Below, one piece after another: positions 54,591 to 64,000 of a DNA stretch of 64,000 bases. Source of the DNA: Shinella zoogloeoides (GTDB taxonomy: Bacteria > Pseudomonadota > Alphaproteobacteria > Rhizobiales > Rhizobiaceae). The stretch's first letter is position 1, and each line of letters starts with the position of its first letter. The notes beneath the pieces are model-generated. The model had not been told where the DNA came from. It worked only from the letters and a program-made list of their open reading frames with translations, and made no database searches. The stretch is from NCBI RefSeq assembly GCF_020883495.1, contig NZ_CP086610.1:2027501-2091500 (forward strand), written 5' to 3'. Made by a program: the position numbers and the translations under genes.

Positions 54591-54739
54591 GTGACAATCC
54601 CAGTTCAACGGCACTCGATGCGGACGGGCCGCACATGCGCCCCGCGTTGTATCTCCAAATACCTGAAGACCGCAACGCCATGGCGGCGCATTAACGCATT
54701 TTTATGGCATTCGTGTCGGGAAGCGATGCCGGCCCGGTC

Positions 54740-55696
54740 TCACAGAGACCAGGGCGCGAACTCGGGAGCGTTGACGGCGATCAGCTCGCGCTGGCCGGCG
54801 CGGGACCGCGGCGTGGAAGCCTCGACCACCTCATAGGCGGTGCGGTCGCTGAGAAGGGCGTTCAGCGCATGGGCGTTCATCTTGTGGCCGCCGCGATAGG
54901 AGCGGTAGCAGCCGATGAAGGGTGCGCCGGCAAGGGCAAGGTCGCCCACGGCGTCGAGGGTCTTGTGACGAACGAACTCGTCCTTCGCGTAGCGCAGGCC
55001 TTCCACGTTGATCACCGTATTGTCATCGGAGATGACGACGGAGTTTTCCAGCGAGGAGCCGAGCGCATGGCCGGAGGCCCAGAGACGCTCGACATCGCGC
55101 ATGAAGCCGAAGGTGCGCGCGCGGGACAGTTCGTTGCGGAAGGTGGCAGGCGTCAGATCGCCCTTCCAGGCCTGGCGGCCAATCAGCGGGCAGTCGAAAT
55201 CGATCTCGACCTCGAATCGCGTGCCGTCATAGGGCGAGAACTCGGCCCAGGACGCGCCCGCCTCGATGCGCACCGGCTTGACGATGCGGATATAGCGGCG
55301 CTTGACGGAAAGGGCGACGAGGCCGACCTGATCGATGGCGTCGATGAAGGGGGCGGAGCTGCCGTCCATGATCGGCATTTCGGCGCCGTGGACTTCGATC
55401 AGCACATTGTCGAGGCCGAGCGCATAGAGCGCAGCCATGACATGCTCGATGGTGGCGATGCAGGTTGCCGGCGAGAAGCCGAGAACGGTGCACAGATCCG
55501 TATTGCCGACCTGCGAGGAGACGGCGCGGTATTCGCTGACGGTGCCGTCGTCATGCTGGCGCTGGAAGACGATGCCGCTGTCGGCCTCGGAGGGGTTGAA
55601 GGTGATCGAAACCGCCGCACCGGAATGGACGCCCGTACCGGAAATCGTCACCGGATGGGAGATCGTCGTCTGGAAACCGAGCATCGTCATATGCAT
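54740..55696 (-). CDS. lpxC: UDP-3-O-acyl-N-acetylglucosamine deacetylase LpxC
   Basis: A 318-residue zinc enzyme, the committed step of lipid A synthesis. Zinc-site motifs: T-I-E-H-V-M-A-A-L (His), G-A-E-M-P-I-M-D-G-S-S (Glu and Asp region), H-K-T-L-D-A-V-G-D-L-A-L (His and Asp) and G-G-H-K-M-N-A-H-A-L-N-A-L-L (His). Length is normal. Starts at 55696 or two codons later. It is preceded by a leader of more than 250 bases and separated from ftsZ by a terminator, so it has its own promoter. Confidence 0.96.
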   Translation of the reverse strand: MHMTMLGFQTTISHPVTISGTGVHSGAAVSITFNPSEADSGIVFQRQHDDGTVSEYRAVSSQVGNTDLCTVLGFSPATCIATIEHVMAALYALGLDNVLIEVHGAEMPIMDGSSAPFIDAIDQVGLVALSVKRRYIRIVKPVRIEAGASWAEFSPYDGTRFEVEIDFDCPLIGRQAWKGDLTPATFRNELSRARTFGFMRDVERLWASGHALGSSLENSVVISDDNTVINVEGLRYAKDEFVRHKTLDAVGDLALAGAPFIGCYRSYRGGHKMNAHALNALLSDRTAYEVVEASTPRSRAGQRELIAVNAPEFAPWSL

Positions 55697-55962
55697 TCGC
55701 CTTGTCTTGTTGCCGGCGCATTCATGGCCGACGGTGTCTGTTGAGGCTCAAGAAGCCATGCGCCGGACGCGTCGCGTCCGCCGGAAAATCTGCCGGAACG
55801 TCTGGAATGTGCTGTCGCATCCGGCGTGCCGTCTGCGCGAATCCTGACTGTCCCCTCTGCCCACCCTGAATTTAGTAGGCCCCTCAACATCATACAAATC
55901 ACTGTTTCTTTCGATTTGTTACGCTTCTTATCGACCCGCAACCCATTGAAAGAATTATGCAA
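55697..55962 (-). promoter_or_regulatory. lpxC promoter and long leader region
   Basis: This gene-free stretch lies between the ftsZ terminator and lpxC. Its distal half is AT-rich and contains TACTAA (minus strand, near 55870) as a possible -10. The proximal half is GC-rich and contains a compact inverted repeat, GGACGCG/CGCGTCC (55765-55779), which would fold in the leader RNA. The -35 and transcription start are not clear. Confidence 0.35.
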
Positions 55963-55993
55963 TAAAAAACGCCCGGATCAGGGATCCGGGCGT
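55963..55993 (-). terminator. Terminator after ftsZ
   Basis: ACGCCCGGATC (55969-55979) pairs with GATCCGGGCGT (55983-55993), an 11-bp stem with a 3-base loop. On the minus strand T6 follows (55963-55968). It ends the ddl-ftsQAZ transcript 26 bases past the ftsZ stop. Confidence 0.92.
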
Positions 55994-56019
55994 CTTGTCA
56001 CAAAGCCGTAACCGGCGCC

Positions 56020-57783
56020 TCAGTTGGACTGCCGGCGCAGGAAGGCCGGGATTTCCAACTGGTCGTCCTCACCGAGCGAACGCGGCTGCGGATTCGCGCG
56101 GCCATGATCGTCAAGCTGGCCGCGACGCGGGGCGTAGAGGCTGGCTTCGGCCGAGAGCGGACGGCGCTGCTGCTGGGCGGGCGCTGCCTGTTCCTGAACG
56201 GCCTGGGTCTCTTCATGACGGCCGAGGGAAGAGGTCAGGCGACGCAGCAGGCCCATCGGGCCGCGCTCTTCCTGGGTGCCGGCCATCGGCTGCTGGGCGG
56301 CGCGATGGTCGATCTCTGCCTGCACAACCGGGGGGAAGTCCTCGATCTTCGGCATGCGCATGGCCTGCGGCTCCTGACGGATGATCGGAGCGGCCGGCTC
56401 GACGCGCTGCTGCATGACCGGAGCGTGCTGCACCGGCTGCTGGACCGGGATCGAACGCTGGACGACCGGCGTTTCGACCGGAGCGGCGAAGATGCGGTTC
56501 TGCAGGCGCGGCTCTTCCTGGTGGACGACGGCCGGCTGCACCGCCGCCGGAGCCATTGCCGGAATGGCAAGCTCGCGCTCGAGGCTTTCTTCCGAGGCGC
56601 GGATGGCGTCCGCGATCGGATCGGCCACCGGCTGCTGGACGGCCGGCTGCTGCATGACGGGCTGCTGCATCACCGGCTGGTGCTGCATGACAGGCTGCGG
56701 CTGCGGAGCAACGGCGACCGGCTGGATATGCTGCTGGACCGGAACGGCGGCGGAGGGACGGACTACCGGCTTGCTGAGGCTGCGAAAGTCAGCCGAACGA
56801 CCGGCCACCTCCGAGGCCGAACGGTCGATGCCCGTGGCAACGACGGAGACGCGGATGAGGCCTTCGAGTTCTTCGTCGAAGGTGGCGCCGAGGATGATGT
56901 TCGCATCCGGATCGACTTCCTCGCGAATACGGGTCGCAGCTTCGTCGACTTCGAAGAGGGTAAGGTCGCGACCGCCGGTGATCGAGATCAGCAGGCCCTG
57001 CGCGCCCTTCATCGAGGTTTCGTCGAGCAGCGGGTTGGCGATAGCGGCTTCGGCAGCGGCCATTGCGCGGCCTTCGCCCGAAGCTTCGCCCGTGCCCATC
57101 ATGGCGCGGCCCATCTCGCGCATCACCGAGCGGACGTCGGCGAAGTCGAGGTTGATCAGGCCTTCCTTGACCATGAGGTCGGTGATGCAGGCGACGCCCG
57201 AATAGAGCACTTGGTCGGCCATCGCGAAGGCGTCGGCGAAGGTGGTCTTGTCGTTGGCGATGCGGAAGAGGTTCTGGTTCGGGATGACGATCAGCGTGTC
57301 GACCGACTTCTGGAGTTCCAGTATACCTTCTTCGGCCAGACGCATGCGGCGGCCGCCCTCGAAGTGGAACGGCTTGGTGACGACGCCGACGGTCAGGATG
57401 CCCTTGTTGCGGGCGGCCTGTGCGACAATCGGAGCTGCGCCCGTGCCGGTGCCGCCGCCCATGCCGGCGGTGACGAAGCACATGTGGGTGCCGTTGAGGT
57501 GATCGATGATCTCATCGATGCACTCTTCGGCGGCCGCGCGGCCGACTTCCGGCTGCGAACCGGCGCCGAGACCTTCGGTGACCTGCACGCCCATCTGGAT
57601 GATGCGGGTGGCCTTGGTCATGGACAGAGCCTGCGCGTCCGTGTTGGCGACGACGAAATCGACGCCTTCCAGACCGGCGGTGATCATGTTGTTGACCGCG
57701 TTGCCGCCGCCGCCGCCGACGCCAAAGACGGTGATGCGGGGCTTCAGCTCGGTGATGTCCGGCTTCTGGAGCTTGATAGTCAT
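56020..57783 (-). CDS. ftsZ: Cell division protein FtsZ
   Basis: A 587-residue tubulin-like GTPase that forms the division ring. The GTPase core (about 1-320) carries [10 protein letters not shown] and the tubulin signature [12 protein letters not shown] very long Gln/Pro/Val-rich linker (about 325-565), with repeats such as [10 protein letters not shown], leads to the conserved C-terminal peptide [10 protein letters not shown] that binds FtsA and other partners. The long linker is usual in rhizobial FtsZ1. ATG 57783 is the family start. A perfect palindrome stands between it and ftsA. Confidence 0.97.
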   Translation of the reverse strand: MTIKLQKPDITELKPRITVFGVGGGGGNAVNNMITAGLEGVDFVVANTDAQALSMTKATRIIQMGVQVTEGLGAGSQPEVGRAAAEECIDEIIDHLNGTHMCFVTAGMGGGTGTGAAPIVAQAARNKGILTVGVVTKPFHFEGGRRMRLAEEGILELQKSVDTLIVIPNQNLFRIANDKTTFADAFAMADQVLYSGVACITDLMVKEGLINLDFADVRSVMREMGRAMMGTGEASGEGRAMAAAEAAIANPLLDETSMKGAQGLLISITGGRDLTLFEVDEAATRIREEVDPDANIILGATFDEELEGLIRVSVVATGIDRSASEVAGRSADFRSLSKPVVRPSAAVPVQQHIQPVAVAPQPQPVMQHQPVMQQPVMQQPAVQQPVADPIADAIRASEESLERELAIPAMAPAAVQPAVVHQEEPRLQNRIFAAPVETPVVQRSIPVQQPVQHAPVMQQRVEPAAPIIRQEPQAMRMPKIEDFPPVVQAEIDHRAAQQPMAGTQEERGPMGLLRRLTSSLGRHEETQAVQEQAAPAQQQRRPLSAEASLYAPRRGQLDDHGRANPQPRSLGEDDQLEIPAFLRRQSN

Positions 57784-57850
57784 TGCCTTGTTCCTTTCGT
57801 TTCCGGCTGCGTCGCCCAACCGGTCTATTCCCAAAACTTCGTTGTCGGTC

Positions 57851-57876
57851 TTTTCCGGCGGCGCGCCGCCGGAAAA
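57851..57876. repeat. Perfect 26-bp palindrome between ftsA and ftsZ
   Basis: TTTTCCGGCGGCG (57851-57863) is followed directly by its exact reverse complement (57864-57876). It begins 5 bases after the ftsA stop and lies 68 bases before the ftsZ start. As RNA it would be a very stable hairpin. AAAAGACC, not a T-run, follows on the minus strand, so it is not a standard terminator. Confidence 0.9.
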
Positions 57877-57880
57877 CCCG

Positions 57881-59212
57881 TCAGAAACTTTCCTTCAGCC
57901 ACTGTCCCATGCGGGCGATGCGGCCGTTGCCACCTGTAAGCTGCGAGAGCATGCCGCCCTGCACAGCGTGTTCTTCCAGTTCCGCAACCTGCGGATAGAT
58001 CATCAGACCCACCGCGGTCGAAAAGGCCGGGCCCTTGGCCGCCGTCGGCAGACCGGACACGCCGAGCGGGCGGCCGATACGGACATTGCGGGCGAGGATG
58101 CGGCGCGCCGCTTCCGGCAGGCCGGTAAGCTGGCTTGCGCCGCCCGTCAGCACGATCCTTTTTCCGACGATCGGCGAGAAGCCGGAGCGCTGGATGCGGT
58201 CGCGAATGAGTTCGAGCGTTTCCTCGATCCGGGCCCGCACGATGCGCGAGATGAGCGCGCGCGGCACATGGGTCGGCTGGTCGCGGTCGTCCTCGCCGAT
58301 GGGCGGAACGGTGATGATGTCGCGCTCGTCGCCGGCATTCGGCAGGGCCGAGCCATGCACGACCTTGAGGCGTTCGGCATCCTCGATGCGGGTCGAAAGG
58401 CCGCGCGCAAGGTCCGTGGTGACGTGGTGGCCACCGAGCGATACGGCGTCGGAATGCACCAGCTTGCCTTCGGCGAAGACGGAGATCGTCGTCGTGCCGC
58501 CGCCCATGTCAATGCAGGCGCAGCCGAGTTCGACTTCGTCGTCGACGAGGGCCGAAAGGCCGCTCGCATAGGGCGTCGCCACCATGCCCTCGACGGAGAG
58601 GTGCGCGCGGTTGATGCAGAGTTCGAGGTTCTTCAGCGCGGTGCGCTCGGCCGTCAGCACATGCATGTCGACGCCGAGGACGTCGCCGTACATGGAGAGC
58701 GGGTCGCGGATGCCGCGCTCGCCGTCCAGCGAGAAGCCGGTCGGCAGCGAATGGAGAATGGCGCGGTCCTGGCGCAGCGACTGCTGGCCGGCAACGGCAA
58801 GCACCTTGCGCAGGTCGTTGGCGTCGACTTCCTGGCCGCCGAGATCGATGGTCGCCGTATAGACGTCGCTCTGCAGGCGGCCTGCGGAAACGTTGACGAT
58901 CAGGCTCTCGATGGTGAGGCCGGCCATGCGCTCGGCCGCGTCGACGGCAAGGCGCACGACGCTTTCGGCCGCGTCGAGATCGGTGATCACGCCGTTCTTC
59001 ACGCCGCGGGATTTCTGGTGGCCGATGCCGATGATTTCGACATTGTGCGTGCGGCCCGGCAGGATCTCGCTCTCGGCGCGCGGCGTCAGCCGGCCGATCA
59101 TGCAGACGACCTTGGTGGAGCCGATGTCGAGGACCGAGACGACGTGAGCCCGCTTGGAAGAAAGCGGCTTCAAGCGCGGCAGGCCGAAATGGGACGAACC
59201 GAAAATGCTCAT
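57881..59212 (-). CDS. ftsA: Cell division protein FtsA
   Basis: A 443-residue actin-like ATPase that tethers FtsZ to the membrane. Motifs: [14 protein letters not shown] (phosphate 1), [14 protein letters not shown] (phosphate 2) and [12 protein letters not shown] (adenosine). The C-terminus [10 protein letters not shown] is the amphipathic membrane helix. Its start overlaps the ftsQ stop by 4 bases (ATGA). Confidence 0.96.
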   Translation of the reverse strand: MSIFGSSHFGLPRLKPLSSKRAHVVSVLDIGSTKVVCMIGRLTPRAESEILPGRTHNVEIIGIGHQKSRGVKNGVITDLDAAESVVRLAVDAAERMAGLTIESLIVNVSAGRLQSDVYTATIDLGGQEVDANDLRKVLAVAGQQSLRQDRAILHSLPTGFSLDGERGIRDPLSMYGDVLGVDMHVLTAERTALKNLELCINRAHLSVEGMVATPYASGLSALVDDEVELGCACIDMGGGTTTISVFAEGKLVHSDAVSLGGHHVTTDLARGLSTRIEDAERLKVVHGSALPNAGDERDIITVPPIGEDDRDQPTHVPRALISRIVRARIEETLELIRDRIQRSGFSPIVGKRIVLTGGASQLTGLPEAARRILARNVRIGRPLGVSGLPTAAKGPAFSTAVGLMIYPQVAELEEHAVQGGMLSQLTGGNGRIARMGQWLKESF

Positions 59213-60129
59213 GTGCGCTTCGCTGCCTTCTTCAGGTCCTTTGCCCTCTGCTCGACCGCCGCGTTGCGACGTTCCAGCGCCCCTTCCGTCAGCCGCACCG
59301 TGGTGCGGTCCTCAAGCCTCAGATCGACCGCGGCGATATCGCGCTCCAGAAGCCCCTCTTCGCCTTCCAGCGTCGCCAGCACATCCATGGCGCGGGGCAC
59401 GTTATGCTCCGGCAGCTTCACGACGATGCCGTTGTCGAGGCGCAGGTCCCAGCGGCGGCCGGCGACCCGGATATAGGCCTTCACCCGCGCCTTGATTTCC
59501 GGCCAGTTGTCGAACTCGTCGGCAAAGCCGGCGGCGGCCGTCTCGGCGTCGCGGCCCACGAAGAGCGGCAGCGAGGAGAACTTGTTGTCGCGCAGCGGCG
59601 CGATCACGGAGCCGTTCTTCTCGATCAGCGACAGGTCGTTGCCGTGCTGCCAGATCGCGAAAGCCTCGCGCTCCTTCAGCGTGATCTGGATGGTGCCCGG
59701 ATAGATCTTGCGAACGGAGACGTCCTGCACCCAGGGCAGCTCGGCAAGCTTGGTGCGGGCATCCTTGACGTCGAGCGCGACCAGCGAGGTCGTGCCGTCG
59801 AGGCCGAGGCGCTCCAGAATATCGATCTCGGAGGTCTCGCGATTGCCGGAGACCTTCACGTCCTCGATGGCGAAGCCGATGGCGGTCGTCGAGGCCTGCG
59901 CGAAATCCTGCGAATGACCGCCGAGCGACATGCCGTAAAGGCCCGTCGCGCCAAGGAAGATCGCCGTGGCGGCGCTGCCGGTATGGCGCGGAATATGGAT
60001 GCGGCCGGCCGCAAGGCTCACCAGGAAACGGACGACCCGGCGTAGCGGGCGCGGCAGCACGCGGCCGGCTTCCGCCTCGGAAGGCCCGACGGGGCGCACC
60101 CTGCTCTTCTTGACGCTCAACGTAAGCAC
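59209..60129 (-). CDS. ftsQ: Cell division protein FtsQ
   Basis: A 306-residue bitopic membrane protein of the divisome. The cytoplasmic lead (about 1-50) is basic, one helix follows (about 52-70, [13 protein letters not shown]), then the POTRA domain ([13 protein letters not shown]) and the FtsQ beta domain. The GTG at 60129 is preferred because GGAGGA stands 7 bases before it and the protein then begins M-L-T-L-S-V-K-K; another GTG at 60150 is possible. It overlaps ddl by 13 bases and ftsA by 4. Confidence 0.93.
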   Translation of the reverse strand: MLTLSVKKSRVRPVGPSEAEAGRVLPRPLRRVVRFLVSLAAGRIHIPRHTGSAATAIFLGATGLYGMSLGGHSQDFAQASTTAIGFAIEDVKVSGNRETSEIDILERLGLDGTTSLVALDVKDARTKLAELPWVQDVSVRKIYPGTIQITLKEREAFAIWQHGNDLSLIEKNGSVIAPLRDNKFSSLPLFVGRDAETAAAGFADEFDNWPEIKARVKAYIRVAGRRWDLRLDNGIVVKLPEHNVPRAMDVLATLEGEEGLLERDIAAVDLRLEDRTTVRLTEGALERRNAAVEQRAKDLKKAAKRT

Positions 60130-61043
60130 GACGCGTCCTCCACCATCCACTTCAAGAATTCACCAAAAGCATGGCCGGCATGCTCGGCCATTTCGGGCAC
60201 CAGGGAGGTAGGGGTCATGCCGGGCTGGGTGTTGATTTCCAGCCAGACAAGCTCGCCATTCTCGGAGAAACGGTCGTCGTAACGGAAGTCGGAACGGCTG
60301 ACGCCACGGCACCCGATCGCTTGATGCGCCTTGAGTGCGAGTGTTTGTACTTTTTGGTAAATATTCGGTGAAATTTGCGCCGGGATGACGTGTTTCGAGC
60401 CGCCTTTTACGTATTTGGAATCGTAATCGTAGAAGGCGTGCCCCTGCGGCACCACCTCCGTGACGCCGAGCGCCACATCGCCCATGACGCCGCAGGTGAG
60501 TTCGCGGCCGTAGATGTAGCGCTCGACCATGACGGCATCACCATAGCGCCATTCCGAGGACGTGATGATCTGCGGCGGATGCGACTGGTCTTCCTTGACC
60601 ATGACGACGCCGAAGGAGGACCCCTCGCGCACCGGCTTGACCACATAGGGCGGCTTCATCGGATGGGCCGAGGTGAAGTCGAAGCGGTTCATCAGGCGCT
60701 GCTCGGCGATCGGAATGCCGGCGGCCTTGGCGACGATCTTCGCCTGCGCCTTGTCCATGGCGAGCGCGGAAGCGAGTACGCCGGAATGGGTATAGGGGAT
60801 TTCGAGATATTCGAGGATGCCCTGGATGGTGCCGTCCTCGCCGAAGGGACCGTGCAGCGCATTGAAGGCGACGTTCGGCTTCAGCTCGGAAAGCACGCTG
60901 GCGATATCGTGGCCGACATCGACGCGGGTGACCTTGTAGCCGACGGCTTCGAGCGCATCGGCGCAAGCGTTCCCCGACGAAAGGCTCACCGGCCGTTCCG
61001 ACGAAAAACCACCCATCAGCACCGCGACATGCTTCACGCTCAT
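60117..61043 (-). CDS. ddl: D-alanine--D-alanine ligase
   Basis: A 308-residue ATP-grasp ligase that makes the D-Ala-D-Ala end of the peptidoglycan stem. It starts [12 protein letters not shown], with [24 protein letters not shown] and [10 protein letters not shown], all diagnostic. ATG 61043 is preceded by GAGGG. Around 60300-60425 the codons switch to A/T-ending forms (AAA, GTA, CAA, ATT, AAT) in an otherwise GC3-rich gene. It is first in the ddl-ftsQ-ftsA-ftsZ operon. Confidence 0.96.
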   Translation of the reverse strand: MSVKHVAVLMGGFSSERPVSLSSGNACADALEAVGYKVTRVDVGHDIASVLSELKPNVAFNALHGPFGEDGTIQGILEYLEIPYTHSGVLASALAMDKAQAKIVAKAAGIPIAEQRLMNRFDFTSAHPMKPPYVVKPVREGSSFGVVMVKEDQSHPPQIITSSEWRYGDAVMVERYIYGRELTCGVMGDVALGVTEVVPQGHAFYDYDSKYVKGGSKHVIPAQISPNIYQKVQTLALKAHQAIGCRGVSRSDFRYDDRFSENGELVWLEINTQPGMTPTSLVPEMAEHAGHAFGEFLKWMVEDASCLR

Positions 61044-61150
61044 AGAACCCTCGACTGAATTCCGCACTGTGTCCCTCGTCCCTTGTGCGGACCTGATTTT
61101 CCTCTGGGTCCGACTCGCCGGGCGAGATGGGACCACTAGAGCGTCATTAA

Positions 61151-61179
61151 GGTTAATGAAGCGTTTACTTTCGTTAACC
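61151..61179 (-). promoter_or_regulatory. Candidate CtrA site before ddl-ftsQAZ
   Basis: On the coding (minus) strand TAAA-CGCTTCA-TTAACC (61167-61151) differs by one base from the CtrA consensus TTAA-N7-TTAA with the full TTAACC half-site, and a second half-site word TTAACC stands at 61174-61179 on the plus strand. They lie 108-136 bases before the ddl start in an AT-rich patch. CtrA control of ftsQA is known in Caulobacter; here it is inferred. The rest of this 312-base gap holds a hairpin (61222-61253) and the aqpZ terminator. Confidence 0.5.
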
Positions 61180-61299
61180 CGATGCGCCGCGAGGCAAATT
61201 TTCCTCGCTCCGAATCAAGACACTCTCCGATTCTCTCCTTGGAATCAGAGAGTTGCGGCCGTGGCAAGAAAAAGTGCGCCTGTGCGCGAACGGGAAACG

Positions 61300-61328
61300 A
61301 AAAAGGGCCCCGCCATGGCGGAGCCCTT
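61300..61328 (-). terminator. Terminator after aqpZ
   Basis: A hairpin with AAAGGGC-CCGCC against GGCGG-GCCCTTT around an AT loop; on the minus strand T5 follows. It ends the aqpZ transcript 28 bases past its stop and isolates it from ddl. Confidence 0.88.
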
Positions 61329-61355
61329 TCATGGTTAGCGAAGCGGATGGAAGGA

Positions 61356-62042
61356 TCAGTCGTCTTCGCCCACGACCTTCCAGATCACGGCGCCGATGAC
61401 GCCGCCGAGGATCGGCGCGACCCAGAACAGCCAGAGCTGCGAGAGCGCCGCCGTATCGGCAAAGAGCGCGACACCCGTCGAGCGCGCCGGGTTCACCGAG
61501 GTATTGGTGACCGGGATCGACACGAGATGGATAAGCGTCAGGCCGAGGCCGATGGCGATGGGCGCAAAGCCCGCCGGCGCGCGGCCGTGGGTCGAGCCGA
61601 GAATGATGATGAGGAAGAAGGCCGTCAGCACCACTTCGATGACCAGCGCCGCCGTCAGCGAGTAGCCGCCCGGCGAAAGTTCGCCATAGCCGTTGGAGGC
61701 AAAGCCGCCAGCCACGAACCCGGCCTTGCCGGAGGCCACCAGGTAGAGCACGGCGGCGGCCGCGATCGCGCCCACGACCTGCGCCACGATATAGGGCACG
61801 AGGCTGGAAGCCGGGAACTTGCCCGCGACCGTGAGGCCGACGGAGACGGCCGGGTTGAAATGGCCGCCGGAAATGCCGCCGACCGCATAGGCCATCGTCA
61901 GCACGGTAAGGCCGAAGGCGAAGGCCACGCCGAGAAGGCCGATACCGACCTCCGGGAAAGCGGCGGCGAGAACGGCGCTGCCGCAGCCGCCGAAGACGAG
62001 CCAGAACGTACCAAGGAATTCGGCTGAAAGTTTCTTGAACAT
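61356..62042 (-). CDS. aqpZ: Aquaporin Z
   Basis: A 228-residue water channel with six helices and two half-helices. The two pore motifs are H-F-N-P-A-V-S (about 61-67) and S-V-N-P-A-R-S (about 184-190). The arginine of the selectivity filter follows the second NPA, and the aromatic and small residues fit a water-selective pore rather than a glycerol channel. ATG 62042 gives the usual M-F-K-K-L-S-A-E-F start. It stands between murB and ddl with its own terminator, an unrelated gene within the cell-wall cluster. Confidence 0.95.
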   Translation of the reverse strand: MFKKLSAEFLGTFWLVFGGCGSAVLAAAFPEVGIGLLGVAFAFGLTVLTMAYAVGGISGGHFNPAVSVGLTVAGKFPASSLVPYIVAQVVGAIAAAAVLYLVASGKAGFVAGGFASNGYGELSPGGYSLTAALVIEVVLTAFFLIIILGSTHGRAPAGFAPIAIGLGLTLIHLVSIPVTNTSVNPARSTGVALFADTAALSQLWLFWVAPILGGVIGAVIWKVVGEDD

Positions 62043-62179
62043 GAATTGTCCCCTGATCCAGGCCCCGCGCACACGAGGCCTCCTTGCGCAATCAGCGCGC
62101 CGCCAAACATAGCATTGCGCAAACTTTACTGAACAGGGGGTGTTTGAGCCGCCGGGCAAAAGCCCGGCAGCCCTGTCGG

Positions 62180-63154
62180 TCAGGCCGTCGCCCGGCCGAG
62201 GAATTCCTTGACCTCGTAGCCCGGCATGAACTTGCCGAGGCGCTTGATCTCCCATTGCAGCATGACGCCGGAATGCTCCAGCACGCGGCTGCGCACGGTC
62301 TCGCCGAGATATTCCAGCTCGTAGCCGGTCGCCTGCCCCGTATTGATCATGAAGTTGCAATGCATGGGCGACATCTGCGCGCCGCCGATCATCATGCCGC
62401 GGCAACCCGCTTCGTCGATCAGCTTCCAGGCCGAATGCCCCTCGGGGTTCTTGAAGGTCGAACCGCCGGTCTTCTCGCGAATCGGCTGGACGGTCTCGCG
62501 GTGCTGGCGCACGGCATCCATCTTCGCACGAATCTCTTCCTTGTCGCCCGCCTGCCCCTGGAAGACGGCGTGGGTGAAGATGAGGCCGGCCGGTGCGGCG
62601 GAATGGCGGTAGGTATAGCCCATATCCGCGTTGCTCAGCACATGCTGGCTGCCCTTGCGGTCGACGGCATGGACCTCGACGACGAGATCCTTCGTCTCCC
62701 CGCCATTGGCGCCGGCATTCATGCGCAGCGCGCCGCCGATGGAGCCGGGAATGCCGTAGTAGAACTCGAAGCCGGCAATGCCGTGGTCGAGCGCCATGGC
62801 GGCGATGTTCTTGTCCGGGCAGATGCCCCCGGCCTTGATGCGGTTCTCGCCGGCAAGCTCGACATCGCCGAAACCCTTGGCCGAAAGGCGAATCACCACG
62901 CCGGGAATGCCGCCGTCGCGCACGAGGAGATTCGAGCCGACGCCCGTCACCGTCAGCGGCACCTCTTCCGGCAGCAGCTTGAGGAAGGTCGCGAGGTCTT
63001 CGACGTCGTGCGGATGGAACATCAGCTCGGCGAGGCCGCCGGCGCGGAACCAGGTCACGCGGTCCATCGGCGCATCCGGCGTCAGGCGGCCGCGGACCTC
63101 CTTGATGCCCTCGCCCAACGACGCCAGAAGTTTTGCCCCATCAACCGTCTTCAT
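62180..63154 (-). CDS. murB: UDP-N-acetylenolpyruvoylglucosamine reductase MurB
   Basis: A 324-residue flavoenzyme that forms UDP-MurNAc. FAD-domain motifs [24 protein letters not shown] and [15 protein letters not shown]. The catalytic region [10 protein letters not shown] carries the proton-donor Ser. Length and layout fit the type II enzyme. Its ATG overlaps the murC stop (ATGA), so the two are translationally coupled. Confidence 0.96.
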   Translation of the reverse strand: MKTVDGAKLLASLGEGIKEVRGRLTPDAPMDRVTWFRAGGLAELMFHPHDVEDLATFLKLLPEEVPLTVTGVGSNLLVRDGGIPGVVIRLSAKGFGDVELAGENRIKAGGICPDKNIAAMALDHGIAGFEFYYGIPGSIGGALRMNAGANGGETKDLVVEVHAVDRKGSQHVLSNADMGYTYRHSAAPAGLIFTHAVFQGQAGDKEEIRAKMDAVRQHRETVQPIREKTGGSTFKNPEGHSAWKLIDEAGCRGMMIGGAQMSPMHCNFMINTGQATGYELEYLGETVRSRVLEHSGVMLQWEIKRLGKFMPGYEVKEFLGRATA

Positions 63155-64000
63155 GCCACCTCACCCGAAATGCCTGCAAGTTCCTTCGGCAGCGCCTGCG
63201 CCCAGTACGTGATGCTGCCAGCCCCCAAGAGAACCACGAAATCGCCGGGCTTTGCAATGCCGGCGACGATCTCGGCCAGCCCTTCGGGCGCGGCCAGGAA
63301 CCGCGCGTCGCGGTGGCCGCCGGACTTGATGCGCGATACCAGCTCCTCGGCGCTGACGCCCTCGATCGGGTCCTCGCCCGCCGCATAGACCGGCGCGATC
63401 AGGATCGTGTCGGCATCGTTGAAGCAGCCGGCGAACTCCTCGAAGAGGCTCGCCACGCGGCTGTAGCGGTGCGGCTGATGCACCGCGACGATCCGGCCCG
63501 AGCAGGCTTCCCGCGCCGCGCGCAGCACGGCCTTGATCTCGACCGGATGGTGGCCGTAGTCGTCATAGACGTTCACGCCGTTCCAGCTTCCGGTGAAGGT
63601 GAAGCGTCGCTTGACGCCGCCGAAGCTCGCAAGCCCCTTGGCGATGGCGTCGGGCGCGATGCCGAGGCGCTGGGCGACCGCGATGGCGCCCGTCGCGTTG
63701 GAAACGTTGTGGCGGCCCGGCATCGGCAGGCGCAGGTCCTTCATGGAAATCACCTGGCCGGTGCGGCGGCGGCGGATTTCCACGTCGAAGACCGAGGTCG
63801 CGCCGTCCATGCGAATATTGCCGAAGCGCACGTCTGCCTGCGGGTTTTCGCCATAGGTGATGACCTTGCGGTCCTCGATGCGGCTGACCATGGCCTGCAC
63901 TTCCGGATGGTCGAGGCACATGACGCCGAAGCCGTAGAACGGCACGTTCTCGACGAACTGGCGGAAGGCCGCGCGCACGGCGTCGAAATTGCCGTAGTGG
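63151..64000 (-). CDS. murC: UDP-N-acetylmuramate--L-alanine ligase MurC (C-terminal part)
   Basis: Only the last 283 codons are in the window; the gene runs past base 64000, where the frame is still open. The enzyme adds L-Ala to UDP-MurNAc. Visible are the end of the central domain ([11 protein letters not shown] and [11 protein letters not shown]) and the C-terminal domain with [12 protein letters not shown], and V-H-Q-P-H-R-Y-S-R. The Walker loop lies outside. It overlaps murB by 4 bases. Confidence 0.95.
   Translation of the reverse strand, partial: HYGNFDAVRAAFRQFVENVPFYGFGVMCLDHPEVQAMVSRIEDRKVITYGENPQADVRFGNIRMDGATSVFDVEIRRRRTGQVISMKDLRLPMPGRHNVSNATGAIAVAQRLGIAPDAIAKGLASFGGVKRRFTFTGSWNGVNVYDDYGHHPVEIKAVLRAAREACSGRIVAVHQPHRYSRVASLFEEFAGCFNDADTILIAPVYAAGEDPIEGVSAEELVSRIKSGGHRDARFLAAPEGLAEIVAGIAKPGDFVVLLGAGSITYWAQALPKELAGISGEVA

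Noticed and set aside
55687..55962. Minus-strand frame of 91 codons in the lpxC leader.
   Set aside because: Its codon use is not GC3-biased and its end overlaps the lpxC start; better read as promoter and leader.

Overview
The window is chromosomal DNA of an alphaproteobacterium, most likely a member of the Rhizobiales close to Rhizobiaceae (Rhizobium/Agrobacterium/Ensifer/Shinella type). The evidence is a circularly permuted two-piece tmRNA with the tag ANDNYAEARLAA beside an alpha-type sspB, uniformly GC-rich codons, a murC-murB-aqpZ-ddl-ftsQ-ftsA-ftsZ-lpxC-bamD-recN-ligA order, DUF2778, DUF4169 and DUF1194 proteins, and RIME-like intergenic repeats. I cannot fix the genus. No phage, transposase or CRISPR array is visible and base composition is even, so this looks like ordinary backbone DNA with a catabolic cluster in the middle.

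Layout. 1-1.5 kb: tmRNA, its ClpXP adaptor sspB, and two small genes. 1.5-11.2 kb (minus): a giant AsmA-like protein, a D-lactate dehydrogenase-type flavoprotein, and an RND efflux pump with its adaptor. 11.5-20.7 kb: a Tat-exported cyclase-family protein with an AhpD-like partner, a UvrD-type helicase, a DUF2778 peptidoglycan enzyme candidate, an amidase, a hypothetical protein, a DUF1194 secreted protein and a small secreted peptide. 20.7-25.9 kb (minus): a second RND pump with a lipoprotein adaptor and a TetR repressor as third gene, preceded by a palindromic operator. 26.0-38.3 kb: an amino-sugar and muropeptide utilisation locus. On the left (minus) it has a complete ABC importer, a Gfo/Idh oxidoreductase and murQ. 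On the right (plus) it has a BadF-type kinase, a GntR/UTRA regulator, a SIS deaminase/isomerase, nagA, an M19 dipeptidase and cutC. The two arms diverge from a 197-base AT-rich gap that carries two copies of a TTGGTAT direct-repeat operator, one facing each arm.

38.3-47.1 kb: creA, a small secreted protein, cheW, a 52-residue membrane protein, sco, prmA, an aminopeptidase P, azlCD and panBC. Between prmA and the aminopeptidase, on the minus strand, lies a strong candidate small RNA (about 42035-42185) with four hairpins, two of which present anti-Shine-Dalgarno CUCCUCC loops. 47.4-49.5 kb: a DEAD-box helicase with a DbpA-type RNA-binding domain and a duplicated basic tail. 49.6-64 kb (minus): the distal end of the dcw cell wall and division cluster, from murC (cut by the window end) down to ligA. 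An aquaporin sits inside it, there is a candidate CtrA site before ddl, and a perfect 26-bp palindrome lies between ftsA and ftsZ.

How the genes connect: the locus at 26-38 kb would import GlcNAc or MurNAc-type sugars, phosphorylate them, remove lactate (MurQ) and acetate (NagA), and deliver fructose-6-phosphate, with the GntR protein sensing an intermediate. The dcw genes consume the same amino sugars for peptidoglycan. The most interesting signals for follow-up are the anti-SD small RNA, the paired operators of the amino-sugar locus, and a shared 14-base element placed about 131 bases before both the DUF2778 gene and cheW.
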